From JAJDIA01 sp031555735 (lineage in GTDB: Bacteria > Bacteroidota > Bacteroidia > Bacteroidales > Tannerellaceae): 64,000 bases of DNA. A program made the position numbers and the translations under genes. The DNA lies in assembly GCA_031555735.1 (NCBI GenBank), contig JAVBUE010000002.1:1-64000 (forward strand), given 5' to 3'. Every line of letters starts with the position of its first letter. Position 1 is the stretch's first letter. Positions 9,079 to 17,645 of this stretch are shown here, piece by piece. Under the pieces are notes generated by a model that was not told where the DNA came from, did not search any database, and was given only the letters and a program-made list of their open reading frames with translations.

Positions 9079-10020
9079 TTATACATCCATTGCTACGGCG
9101 CCCGCTCCCATAAGACTGATAAAGTCGGGGTTGAGCTTGGTGATCACCACACCGTTCTTAACGAAACGTACCGTGGTGGGGTTGAGCTTCTCCACCACCT
9201 TGGAGTGGAGATAGCCATCCGAAACAAGTCCGCCTCCCAATACCACCGTATCAGGATCGCTCATCCTAACCATATTCATGATCAGGTTGGCCAGTGCCAT
9301 CGCCGCATTGTCCACCAGTTGCATGCACAACGGATCGCCTTTGCGGCTGAGGTCGAATATCTCGCTTACCGATACACGCGCGCCAATGTCGACGGGCAGC
9401 TTCAGTTTTGTTTCATATTGTCCGATCAGCAACCGGGCACAGGCATCGAAACCGGTACCGGCGGCCACCTGTTCGACGCAGTCCATCCGCCCGCATCCGC
9501 AGCGGACGCCCAGCGTGAGGCCTGAATGTGTATGTCCCACTTCGCCTGCATTGCAATGACTTCCTCGTATCTGATGGCCATTGACCACCACGCCGGCGGC
9601 TATGCCCGTCCCTACATTAATATATATAAAGTTGTCGGAAACCTGTCCGAAACCGAAATGACGTTCGGCGCGGGTGGCCGCCTTCACATCATTGTCGATA
9701 CGGCAGGGAATGCCATACGCTTCCGTCAGTTCCTGTGCCACCGGGATCGGCTGTGTACGCTTCGGGTCGATCTGGTGCCAGACACCTTGTTTCGAATCCA
9801 CGCGCCCGATCAATCCTACACCCATAGCAACCGGTTTTTCTCCTACCCAACCGACCGTTTGGATATAATCATCCAGCGATTCGCGGATGATACCCAACGC
9901 CGCCTGCTGATTGAAGAAAGCAGAATTGTATTTCTTGTATTTGAGTATATTCCCGCAACTGTCGATCTCTCCGATCAGCAGCTTTGTTCCCCCTACATCC
10001 ATTCCCAGATATGTCTCCAT
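9079..10020 (-). CDS. ROK-family sugar kinase
   Basis: A 313-residue ROK kinase. The N-terminal phosphate loop LGMDVGGTKLLIGEI (5-19) binds ATP. NDV (110-112) carries the catalytic Asp111. The ROK zinc site is complete: E160-V-G-H163 followed by C174-x-C176-x4-C181. Likely substrate is glucose, GlcNAc, ManNAc or glucosamine; neighbours favour an amino sugar. It is the first gene of the operon running to the ThuA genes, so the operon promoter should lie between it and the regulator gene, where a 22-bp-period palindrome array also sits. Confidence 0.85.
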   Translation of the reverse strand: METYLGMDVGGTKLLIGEIDSCGNILKYKKYNSAFFNQQAALGIIRESLDDYIQTVGWVGEKPVAMGVGLIGRVDSKQGVWHQIDPKRTQPIPVAQELTEAYGIPCRIDNDVKAATRAERHFGFGQVSDNFIYINVGTGIAAGVVVNGHQIRGSHCNAGEVGHTHSGLTLGVRCGCGRMDCVEQVAAGTGFDACARLLIGQYETKLKLPVDIGARVSVSEIFDLSRKGDPLCMQLVDNAAMALANLIMNMVRMSDPDTVVLGGGLVSDGYLHSKVVEKLNPTTVRFVKNGVVITKLNPDFISLMGAGAVAMDV

Positions 10021-10068
10021 TCTTACTTAAGATCCATTAGTGGTTGTTTACCATTGCAATACTACGGA

Positions 10069-10098
10069 CAAATATTCTAAACCGGGTTTGCTCACAAA
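10069..10098 (-). promoter_or_regulatory. candidate promoter of the amino-sugar operon
   Basis: On the minus strand TTTG (10095-10098), an 18-bp spacer and AATATTTG (10069-10076) resemble the Bacteroidetes promoter TTTG-N19-21-TAnnTTTG, with one mismatch in the -7 element and a spacer one base short. It would start transcription about 40 bp ahead of the ROK kinase gene. The hybrid two-component regulator encoded upstream would be expected to bind just upstream of here. Confidence 0.4.
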
Positions 10099-10198
10099 CA
10101 AAAAAGGTTTGATAACCGTCAAAGTGTTGATTCCTGCCGATTACTTATTGTAATTAATCGCATCTGCTGTTGCTGACACGTGCATGATCTCTTGTTGG

Positions 10199-10318
10199 CA
10201 TGCTGATATACTAAGCGTTCCACCTTGGTGGAAATGGGTTCCCACCAAGGTGGAAAGATCTTTTCACCCGGGTGGAAAGGGGTTCCCACCAAGGTGGAAC
10301 GCTTAGTATATCAGCATG
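10199..10318. repeat. 22-bp-period palindrome array with 33-bp perfect inverted ends
   Basis: Cores start at 10220, 10242, 10264 and 10286, each 22 bp apart: CCACCTTGGTGG, CCACCAAGGTGG, TCACCCGGGTGG and CCACCAAGGTGG. The whole array is bounded by a perfect 33-bp inverted repeat (10199-10231 and 10286-10318) that includes the outer cores plus 21 bp beginning CATGCTGATATACTAAG. The central linker AAAGATCTTT is itself palindromic. It lies 64 bp past the regulator stop and about 180 bp before the ROK kinase start. It could be an operator array, a folded RNA between the two genes or a mobile repeat. Confidence 0.92.
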
Positions 10319-10382
10319 ATGGAAATAACAGATGCACGCCTTGGTGATAAGGCATGCAGGTCTCAGCGATACACCTTGTTGA

Positions 10383-13300
10383 TTACTCGCCTACTTTACT
10401 GGGAGGAATGCCGAACTGCTTCTTGAAGCTGGTGCTGAAATACTTGGGGTCGGAGAAGCCGACCATGAGGGCGACTTCCGCGATGGTGTGCTGCCGCGAG
10501 CGGAGGAGTTGCTGGGCGCGGTTGAGGCGGATGATACGGATGAAGTCGTTGGGCGCCTGGTTGGTAAGGGTCTTGACCTTGTTGTAGGCCGAAGTGCGGC
10601 TCATGCCAAGTTCGCGACAGAAGTCGTTGATGGCAAAGTCGGGGTTACTCAGTTCCTTTTCGATGATGGCGATGGCTTTGTCGAGGAACTCTTTGTCGAG
10701 GCTGTTGTTGTAGCTCACGTCGTCGATGCCGGTTTCGGCCGAAAGGATCATGCGGCGCAGCTTTTCGCGGCTTTGCAGGATGTTGCGGATGCGCACTTTC
10801 AGGACGGCATAGTCGAAGGGCTTCGTGATGTAGTCGTCGGCGCCGGCTTCCAATCCCCAGATGATATTTTCCTTGTCGTTGAGTGCTGTCAGCAGGATGA
10901 CGGGGATGTGGCTCGTTTCGATCGACGATTTGAGTATCCGGCACATTTCGTCGCCTCGCAGCGTGGGCATGATGATGTCCGAGATGATGATATCGGGGTT
11001 CATCTCGCGCGCTTGCTCCAAGGCTTCGGCACCGTTGCGGGAGGTGATGACGTGATAGTCTTTCGACAGGCTGTCGGCCAGGTATTCGCGCATGTCGTCG
11101 TTGTCCTCAGCCAAGAGGATGGTTTCCTTCTCGGCAGAGATGTAGGACGTTTGTTCCTGTTCCGGAGCCGATGGGTGAGGGGAGGCGTTGCCGTTGAGCA
11201 GTCGCTGACTGAACGCAGGGGCATGCAATGGGAAGGTGAGGACAAAGGAAGTGCCCTTGTTCTCGATACTGCTGAAAGTGATCTTGCCGTGGTTGAGCTT
11301 CACCAGTTTCTTTGTCAGCACCAGGCCGATGCCTGATCCGCTTTCGTTGGAGTTGATCGTATTGCCTGCCCGGTAGAATTCCCTGAAGAGGTGTTTCTGG
11401 TCGGCGATGGGGATACCGATACCGCTGTCTTTCACTTCCACCCACCATTCGTTGCGGGCTTGTCCCAGGCGGATGATGATGGTGCCTTTCTCAGTATACT
11501 TGACGGCGTTCGACAGCAGGTTGTCCAAAATCGTATCCATGCTGCTCCGGTCGAACCACACTTCGGGTACGTCGGGTTCGGTATCCAACTGCAGATCGAG
11601 GTTTTTCCGGGCAGCGGCGGTGCCGAAGTTGGCTGCCTTTTCCTGCAGGTAGCTATATGGGTCGTGCCGTGTGAAGTACATCTTGTCGGTCTGTACTTCC
11701 GTCTTCTGCAGGTCAAGCAGACGGGTCACCATCGTAAAGAGCTTGTCGGTATTCGTCATGGCCATCGAAAGCGATTTGCGTCCCTGGTCTGACAGTTGCT
11801 CGTGGGCTTCCAGTTCGCTCAACGGTGCTTTGATCAGGGTGACGGGTATGCGGATATCGTGGGCCAGGTGAATGAAGGAGCGGATGCGTTCGCGGGCTTG
11901 ATGTTCTTCGATCCGGTTGCGGAAGTAGTGGTAGATAAACAACACGAGGCCGATACCTAACAGGATATATAGGCACCAGGCTGTGGTCGACGCCCAGAAA
12001 GGCTTGTCGATCTGTATCCGGAGTGTCCGTTCGTCCAACACTTCGCGCGTGTATTTGTTGAGGGCTTTCACATGGAAAGTGTATTTGCCCGGGTGTATAT
12101 TCCGGTAATCGGCCATCCGTTCGTGATCGGCCGGCCGCCAGTCGGGGTCTATTCCTTCCAACCGGTATTCGTAAGCCACCTGTGACGCATACGCATACCC
12201 TACCGATGAGAAAGCGATCGAGAAGTTGTTGGCTTCGAAGGGCAGGCGGACGCTTTCGGTATGATCCAGCGCTTGTTGTAGGGGCGAGTTCTCCTCGCCG
12301 GGCTTTACCTCTTTGTTTGCCAGGCTGAAGTCAGTCAATACCAATCGTGCCGGTGCTTGTTGTTCGATATCGAAATGGGAAGAAAATTCCAAGGCACCCG
12401 CCGATGTTCCGAAAGCGATGAGTCCGTTGGCGTGGGAGAAGTTGGCGTCGGGATTGAAATACAGTTGGCTGATGTTGGCGTATTCGTTCATATTGGCAAT
12501 CACACCAGTCTGGGTATTGAGGCAATAGAGGTCGCGCTCGGTGGTAAACCATATCCGTCCGTTCGCGTCTTCGGACACGCTGTAGATCATGTTCGACGTC
12601 AGTCCGTTGGCTGTTGTATATACGTCACTGCCTCCTGTCTCGGGGTTGAAGCGGATGAGTCCGTCGCCGCTCGTGGCCATCCAGATGTTTCCGGTGGCTG
12701 TTTGCAACAGGCTGCGGATGGAGTTGCGCAGGGTGACGTCGCCAAACTGGTTGTAGTAGGTCGCTTCTCCACTCGCTTTGTCAAACAGTCCCAGTCCGCC
12801 GCAAGTGCCCAGCAACAGGATACGGGGGTCGTTGGACGGTTTGATGTCGTTGACGCAATCGATATCGTAGTAGGTGTTTTCGCCTGTGAACTGGTTGTAG
12901 CGTGTCAACGAACCGCCGATGCTGCCCAGCCAAACGTAGTTATCTTCGGTATAGATGGAATAGACATACGAACGGGTGTCGATACGCTCAATCTTTCCCG
13001 TTGGTTTGTGTATGCGGTAAGTGTAATTACTGAAGCTGCCGACCCAAATGTTCTGCCGGTTGTCTTCACAGAGGCTGAGTACAACGGTCGGCTGCCGGTT
13101 CTCGCCCGGCTGGTTTTCGAGGTAATGGGTCCATTTGTTCTCTTTGGCGCGGTAGAGGCTGACGCCGTTGTTGGTACCATACCAGCGGTCGCCGTCGGAG
13201 TCCTCCATGATCTCGTTCACATGGTTCGACATGAGTGAATTGCGGTTCATGTACTCGTGGCGCTTCCAGTGTATCTCCGGGTATTGGGGGTAGTAGACGC

Positions 13301-14273
13301 TGACACCGTTGGTGGAGGTGCCGACCCAGATCAGTCCGCTGTCGTCTACCATGACGTCGGTCACTGTATTGCCGCTCAACGACGACGGGTTGTCCTCATC
13401 TTCGGTGAACCGTCCCACTATCTCGTGACTGTAGGCCTTGAGTTGATACACACCGCCACCGTCGATCCCCACCAGGATAAGTCCGTCGCGGGTGGACTGA
13501 ATAGCCGGTATTGGTGCACCAGCAGGAATGGCGGCCAACTTCGAAGAACGATCGGTGAGCGGATCGACCACCCAGGCGCCTGAAGTGAACGTGCCGACAT
13601 ACAGGTTACCGTACGCAAAGTGCAACGACCGTAGCTGTCCTGCTCCCGGCAGGTTGATCTGTTCGGGAGGAAGAAAGGCGGGACCGTCAGTCTCTTTTTT
13701 TATCCGGTAGAGGTGTTGTTGCGTACCTATATAATAGGTGTTCTCGTCTTCCTGCAGCCAGCAGGATATATGTTCCGACGGGAAGCCGGGGACAGGCATC
13801 AGTAGCTTCTGTTCGAAATCAAACAGATACAAGCCACCTGATATGTTGACCCACAACCGGTCGGCCTGGTCCATAAAGATCGACTGCACATTGACGGCTC
13901 CTGCCGTATAGTCTGACAGTACGACCCGGAGGGTGAAGGCATCCGCTTGCCGGTCGTAGGCATACACCTTCCCGTTGGTTAGCGCCAGCCAGGGAGTTCC
14001 CCATCGGTCGAAGGTGCGCGACGTCCCTGCCGTTGGACGAACATTCTCGCCCGCTTCGTTTGTGACCGTATAGTGTCGGAATTCCGTCCCGTCATAGCGG
14101 TCGATATTCAAAATCGTGATAAACCAGGTGAAGCCTGCCGAATCCTTTGCCATGCGGGATATACGCCGGTTGCTCAATCCATCCTCCACGTTCAGACGCT
14201 TGAATGAACCAGCAGACAGCCCGGCTGTGAATAGCAAGAAAAATATCAGGATGATATGTGCTTTTTTCCCCAT
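10383..14273 (-). CDS. hybrid two-component system regulator (HTCS)
   Basis: A 1296-residue one-protein phosphorelay. Order: signal peptide (1-21); periplasmic two-component-regulator beta-propeller repeats (about 25-650); Y_Y_Y domain (about 690-757); one membrane helix (761-784); histidine kinase core with His805 in a LAHDIRIPVTLI box; HATPase with NLLSNAVKYT, DSGIGIP and GSGIGL; receiver with acidic pocket D1057/D1059/D1060, phospho-acceptor D1099 and K1151; AraC-type DNA-binding domain (about 1200-1294). Such proteins bind a glycan fragment outside and switch on the adjacent locus. The downstream amino-sugar operon on the same strand is the probable target. The H-box has D-I in place of the usual E-L after the His. 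Confidence 0.95.
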   Translation of the reverse strand: MGKKAHIILIFFLLFTAGLSAGSFKRLNVEDGLSNRRISRMAKDSAGFTWFITILNIDRYDGTEFRHYTVTNEAGENVRPTAGTSRTFDRWGTPWLALTNGKVYAYDRQADAFTLRVVLSDYTAGAVNVQSIFMDQADRLWVNISGGLYLFDFEQKLLMPVPGFPSEHISCWLQEDENTYYIGTQQHLYRIKKETDGPAFLPPEQINLPGAGQLRSLHFAYGNLYVGTFTSGAWVVDPLTDRSSKLAAIPAGAPIPAIQSTRDGLILVGIDGGGVYQLKAYSHEIVGRFTEDEDNPSSLSGNTVTDVMVDDSGLIWVGTSTNGVSVYYPQYPEIHWKRHEYMNRNSLMSNHVNEIMEDSDGDRWYGTNNGVSLYRAKENKWTHYLENQPGENRQPTVVLSLCEDNRQNIWVGSFSNYTYRIHKPTGKIERIDTRSYVYSIYTEDNYVWLGSIGGSLTRYNQFTGENTYYDIDCVNDIKPSNDPRILLLGTCGGLGLFDKASGEATYYNQFGDVTLRNSIRSLLQTATGNIWMATSGDGLIRFNPETGGSDVYTTANGLTSNMIYSVSEDANGRIWFTTERDLYCLNTQTGVIANMNEYANISQLYFNPDANFSHANGLIAFGTSAGALEFSSHFDIEQQAPARLVLTDFSLANKEVKPGEENSPLQQALDHTESVRLPFEANNFSIAFSSVGYAYASQVAYEYRLEGIDPDWRPADHERMADYRNIHPGKYTFHVKALNKYTREVLDERTLRIQIDKPFWASTTAWCLYILLGIGLVLFIYHYFRNRIEEHQARERIRSFIHLAHDIRIPVTLIKAPLSELEAHEQLSDQGRKSLSMAMTNTDKLFTMVTRLLDLQKTEVQTDKMYFTRHDPYSYLQEKAANFGTAAARKNLDLQLDTEPDVPEVWFDRSSMDTILDNLLSNAVKYTEKGTIIIRLGQARNEWWVEVKDSGIGIPIADQKHLFREFYRAGNTINSNESGSGIGLVLTKKLVKLNHGKITFSSIENKGTSFVLTFPLHAPAFSQRLLNGNASPHPSAPEQEQTSYISAEKETILLAEDNDDMREYLADSLSKDYHVITSRNGAEALEQAREMNPDIIISDIIMPTLRGDEMCRILKSSIETSHIPVILLTALNDKENIIWGLEAGADDYITKPFDYAVLKVRIRNILQSREKLRRMILSAETGIDDVSYNNSLDKEFLDKAIAIIEKELSNPDFAINDFCRELGMSRTSAYNKVKTLTNQAPNDFIRIIRLNRAQQLLRSRQHTIAEVALMVGFSDPKYFSTSFKKQFGIPPSKVGE

Positions 14274-14304
14274 GTGCGATATACAATAGCATAAAGCGCT
14301 CGCA

Positions 14305-14312
14305 CAAAAATA
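14305..14312 (-). promoter_or_regulatory. -7 element of the HTCS gene
   Basis: TATTTTTG on the minus strand fits TAnnTTTG exactly and lies 32 bp upstream of the HTCS start codon. No well-spaced TTTG -33 box was found. Confidence 0.45.
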
Positions 14313-14355
14313 GGGTCTTTTTCCAAAACTATAGCCTTATGAGCGTGTTTATTTT

Positions 14356-14363
14356 TACTTTTG
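14356..14363 (+). promoter_or_regulatory. -7 element of murB
   Basis: TACTTTTG matches TAnnTTTG exactly and lies 21 bp upstream of the chosen murB ATG. It overlaps the upstream in-frame TTG, which argues that the ATG at 14385 is the true start. Confidence 0.5.
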
Positions 14364-14384
14364 TGGTTCGAAAACATTACGGAC

Positions 14385-15401
14385 ATGCGTATAGAAGAGA
14401 ATTATCTGTTGGAGAAACACAACACCTTCCACCTGCCGGTGAAGACCCGTTGGTTTATGGAGTACACGAATGAAGAGGAACTTGGCCGCATCCTGCGCGA
14501 TGAATATTTCCAGCAATGCCTCTCGCTGCATATCGGCGAAGGAAGCAACCTGCTTTTCATCAATGACTTTAACGGGGTGATCTTCCATTCGCAGATCAAG
14601 GGAATAGACGTGGTAGAGGAAGATACTGAAACCGTCCTGCTTCGTATCGGCGCTGCCGAGCGGTGGGACGATGTCGTGGCGTTGGCGGTTGCGAAAGGGT
14701 ATGGCGGTATTGAGAACCTCTCGCTCATACCGGGCGAGACCGGTGCGGCTGCCATCCAGAACATCGGCGCCTACGGGGTGGAGATCAAGGACGTGGTCGA
14801 AACCGTCGAAACCTACAACCAGCTGACTTTCGAGAAGCGTGTCTTTACCCGTGCCGAGTGTGAATATACCTACCGCCGCAGTTATTTCAAGAACGAACAT
14901 AATGATCCGCATATCGTCACGTATGTAAACCTTCGCTTACACAAGCAACCGTCTGTGTTTCGTCTCGACTACGGTAACCTGCAGGGAGAGCTGGGTGAAG
15001 GCGCTGTCGTTACGCTGGCTACTGTGCGTGATGCCGTCATCGCCATCCGCCGCCGCAAGTTGCCCGATCCGGCTGAACTGGGGAATGCCGGCAGTTTCTT
15101 CATGAATCCGGTAGTGGATGCCGCACAGGCTGAAAAGCTACAGATGCAATACCCGGATATGCCTCACTATCCAGCATCCGATGGACAGACGAAGCTCTCA
15201 GCCGGTTGGCTGATCGAGCAGTGTGGTTTCAAAGGCCAGCGTCATGGAGATGTAGGTGTGTATGAGAAGCAGGCGTTGGTACTCGTCAACCATGGCGGGG
15301 CTACGGGGCATGAGATCGCCCTGGTGGCTGAAAGTATCCGTATGGCTGTGGGCGACCGTTTCGGTGTCGACCTCATTCCCGAAGTCAAATACATAAGCTG
15401 A
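14385..15401 (+). CDS. murB: UDP-N-acetylenolpyruvoylglucosamine reductase MurB
   Basis: A 338-residue flavoprotein that reduces UDP-GlcNAc-enolpyruvate to UDP-MurNAc with NADPH in cytoplasmic peptidoglycan precursor synthesis. Seen: the FAD-binding GEGSNLLF, the GIENLSLIPGETGAAAIQN segment with IGAYGVE, the conserved NAGSFFMNPV with the catalytic Ser, and the C-terminal SAGWLIEQCGFKG loop typical of type I (E. coli-like) MurB. The ATG at 14385 is preferred over an upstream TTG, which overlaps the -7 element. The stop codon overlaps the start of the next gene (ATGA), so the two are translationally coupled. Confidence 0.95.
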   Translation: MRIEENYLLEKHNTFHLPVKTRWFMEYTNEEELGRILRDEYFQQCLSLHIGEGSNLLFINDFNGVIFHSQIKGIDVVEEDTETVLLRIGAAERWDDVVALAVAKGYGGIENLSLIPGETGAAAIQNIGAYGVEIKDVVETVETYNQLTFEKRVFTRAECEYTYRRSYFKNEHNDPHIVTYVNLRLHKQPSVFRLDYGNLQGELGEGAVVTLATVRDAVIAIRRRKLPDPAELGNAGSFFMNPVVDAAQAEKLQMQYPDMPHYPASDGQTKLSAGWLIEQCGFKGQRHGDVGVYEKQALVLVNHGGATGHEIALVAESIRMAVGDRFGVDLIPEVKYIS

Positions 15402-16165
15402 TGAAGATCACGTTCCTTGGCACCGGCACGTCTACCGGTGTGCCTGAAATAGGTTGTCAATGTCCGGTCTGTATCAGTAGCGATCCGCGTGACCGCCGCC
15501 TGCGCACCTCCGCCCTGATCGAGGTGGACGGGAAGCGTATCGGGATCGACTGCGGCCCCGACTTCCGTGCACAGATGCTGGCTGCCGGTATCGATCGCCT
15601 CGACGCCCTCCTGCTTACCCACGAGCATTACGACCATGTAGGCGGCCTCGACGATCTACGTCCACTCCTGTTCAAATCCGAACTTCCGATCTATGCCGAA
15701 GAGAATGTGATCGAAGCCATCCATACCCGTATGCCGTATGCCTTTCGTGAACATCGTTACCCCGGTGCACCCCGGCTCAAACTGGTATGTATCGGCAACG
15801 AACCTTTTACGGCTGCCGGTATCCCCATTACGCCCATCCGCCTGATGCATGCCGAACTGCCCGTCCTCGGCTTTCGCATCGGCAACCTGGCCTACCTCAC
15901 CGACCTCAAATACATCCCTGAAGAAGAGTTTGCCAAACTCCACCACCTCGACATTCTCGTCATCGAAGCCCTTCGCAAAGGCTTCCACTACACCCACGAA
16001 AGCCTCGAAGACGCCCTCACCAATATCCACCGCATCGCCCCCCGCCAATCCTTCCTCATCCACCTCAGCCATCGCATCGGTCTTTATGCCGAAGTGGAAC
16101 GCGAATTGCCGGAAGGGGTAAGGTTGGCGTATGATGGGTTGGAAATATTATCCCCACTTGCATAA
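15401..16165 (+). CDS. MBL-fold metal-dependent hydrolase, PhnP-like
   Basis: A 254-residue metallo-beta-lactamase-fold protein. FLGTGTSTGVPEIGCQCPVC at the start is the loop of the PhnP/RNase Z-like group, with cysteines for an extra structural zinc. LTHEHYDHVGGLDDLRP gives the HxHxDH metal ligands; GIDCGPDFRAQ, IRLMHAELPVLGFRIG and LIHLSHRIG supply later His/Asp ligands. In PhnP this fold cleaves cyclic phosphodiesters; the substrate here is unknown. It overlaps murB by one base and is probably co-transcribed; the pairing gives no obvious functional link. Confidence 0.85.
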   Translation: MKITFLGTGTSTGVPEIGCQCPVCISSDPRDRRLRTSALIEVDGKRIGIDCGPDFRAQMLAAGIDRLDALLLTHEHYDHVGGLDDLRPLLFKSELPIYAEENVIEAIHTRMPYAFREHRYPGAPRLKLVCIGNEPFTAAGIPITPIRLMHAELPVLGFRIGNLAYLTDLKYIPEEEFAKLHHLDILVIEALRKGFHYTHESLEDALTNIHRIAPRQSFLIHLSHRIGLYAEVERELPEGVRLAYDGLEILSPLA

Positions 16166-16185
16166 GTAGTTCTATCAGAAAAATG

Positions 16186-16193
16186 TATATTTG
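16186..16193 (+). promoter_or_regulatory. -7 element upstream of the sheath gene
   Basis: TATATTTG is an exact TAnnTTTG match 56 bp ahead of the sheath ATG and just past the end of the preceding hydrolase gene. It suggests the injection-system genes form their own transcript. No clear -33 box at the expected spacing. Confidence 0.4.
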
Positions 16194-16249
16194 GATCGAA
16201 TAACAAACATTCGGTCCTTTTTTGTTTAACCTATTAATACTACGAGCGT

Positions 16250-17623
16250 ATGGCAACAATGAAAACACCCGGCGTATATCAGGTGGAAGATATCTCCAAT
16301 CTCCATTCGGTAGAAGAAGCGTCGACAGCTATTCCGGCCTTTATCGGCTACACGGAAAAATCATTCAACGACAACAAACTTCTCTTATATAAACCGTGGA
16401 AGATCCATTCGTTGGAAGAGTATCACACTTACTTCGGTGGTGCACCGACCCCTTCTTTTTCCCTGCAGGAGAAAGAAACAGGTGAGAACGGAGAGGGTGG
16501 AGCATTCCTTATAGATAATAAAGCGTATGTGTTGAAGCGTGCAGACACCTTCACCTTCTACTATCACCTTCGCCTTTTCTTTGCGAATGGAGGCCGAGCC
16601 TGTTATATCGTCTCTATTGGCGATTATACGTCGCCGGCGATTAATCGGGAGAAACTCATGAACGGCATCCGCCTGCTGCTGCTCGAACCCGAGCCTTCGT
16701 TGGTGGTCATCCCCGAAGCTGTGCAACTGCCGGCGGCAGACTGTTACGCCATGCAACAGGCCATGCTCGTGCATTGCGGCGAGAAGACACGCAGTTGTTT
16801 TGCCATTCTCGACGTCCCCGGTGGCGACAAACCCCGTAACCACCCCTCGGGCGACTGCATCAACGCTTTCCGCGAAGGCATAGGCAGTCAGTATCTCGAC
16901 TATGGCGCCACCTACTACCCCTGGCTGAATACCACCGTGGTCACGGCCGATGAAGTCCGTCTCGACTACATCAATAACCTCGACCTGTATCAACCCGGTG
17001 ACCTGCCTCAGGAAGAACTGCTGACCGAAATGCGTTGCCAACTCAATCTCCTGCCTCCTTCGGCCGCCATGGCAGGCATTTATGCCATGGTAGACAGCAC
17101 GAAAGGCGTATGGAAAGCCCCGGCCAACATGTGCGTAGCCGCCTGTGTCAGCCCGGCTGTCGATTTGACTGCTACGCAACAGGAAGACCTCAACGTTCCG
17201 GCGGACGGTAAATCCGTCAACGCCATCCGTACCATCACCGGGCAGGGCATTCGCGTGTGGGGCGCCCGTACACTGGACGGCAACTCCCTCGACTGGCGGT
17301 ATATCAACGTTCGCCGCACCATGATTATGATCGAGCAATCCATCCAACATGCCACGCAGACGTATACCGGCGAACCGAACGATGCCAACACCTGGGTCAG
17401 CATCAAAGCGCTACTCAACAACTTTCTTAACGGCCTCTGGAAACGAGGTGCGCTGGCCGGAGCTATTCCTGGCGATGCCTACAGCGTATGCGTTGGCCTG
17501 GGTGAAACAATGACCCCCGAAGACATCCTCGAAGGCCTTCTCCGTGTCACGGCCTTGGTAGCCCTCGTCCGTCCCGCCGAATTCATAGAGATTACCTTTC
17601 AGCTACAAATGCAACAGAATTGA
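16250..17623 (+). CDS. contractile tail sheath protein
   Basis: A 457-residue phage tail sheath-like protein. It opens with MATMKTPGVYQVEDISN; the TPGVY start and the early TAIPAFIGYTEK segment are hallmarks of FI-type sheaths of extracellular contractile injection systems and R-type pyocins. The C-terminal third (WRYINVRRTMIMIEQSIQ, then a LNNFLNGLWKRGALAG stretch and EFIEITFQLQMQQ) is the usual sheath core that contacts the tube. Sheath polymers contract to drive an inner tube through a membrane. No tube, baseplate, ATPase or terminator-cap gene lies nearby, so the partner components must be elsewhere or lost. Confidence 0.9.
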   Translation: MATMKTPGVYQVEDISNLHSVEEASTAIPAFIGYTEKSFNDNKLLLYKPWKIHSLEEYHTYFGGAPTPSFSLQEKETGENGEGGAFLIDNKAYVLKRADTFTFYYHLRLFFANGGRACYIVSIGDYTSPAINREKLMNGIRLLLLEPEPSLVVIPEAVQLPAADCYAMQQAMLVHCGEKTRSCFAILDVPGGDKPRNHPSGDCINAFREGIGSQYLDYGATYYPWLNTTVVTADEVRLDYINNLDLYQPGDLPQEELLTEMRCQLNLLPPSAAMAGIYAMVDSTKGVWKAPANMCVAACVSPAVDLTATQQEDLNVPADGKSVNAIRTITGQGIRVWGARTLDGNSLDWRYINVRRTMIMIEQSIQHATQTYTGEPNDANTWVSIKALLNNFLNGLWKRGALAGAIPGDAYSVCVGLGETMTPEDILEGLLRVTALVALVRPAEFIEITFQLQMQQN

Positions 17624-17645
17624 TAACCCATTAATATCTATCGTT

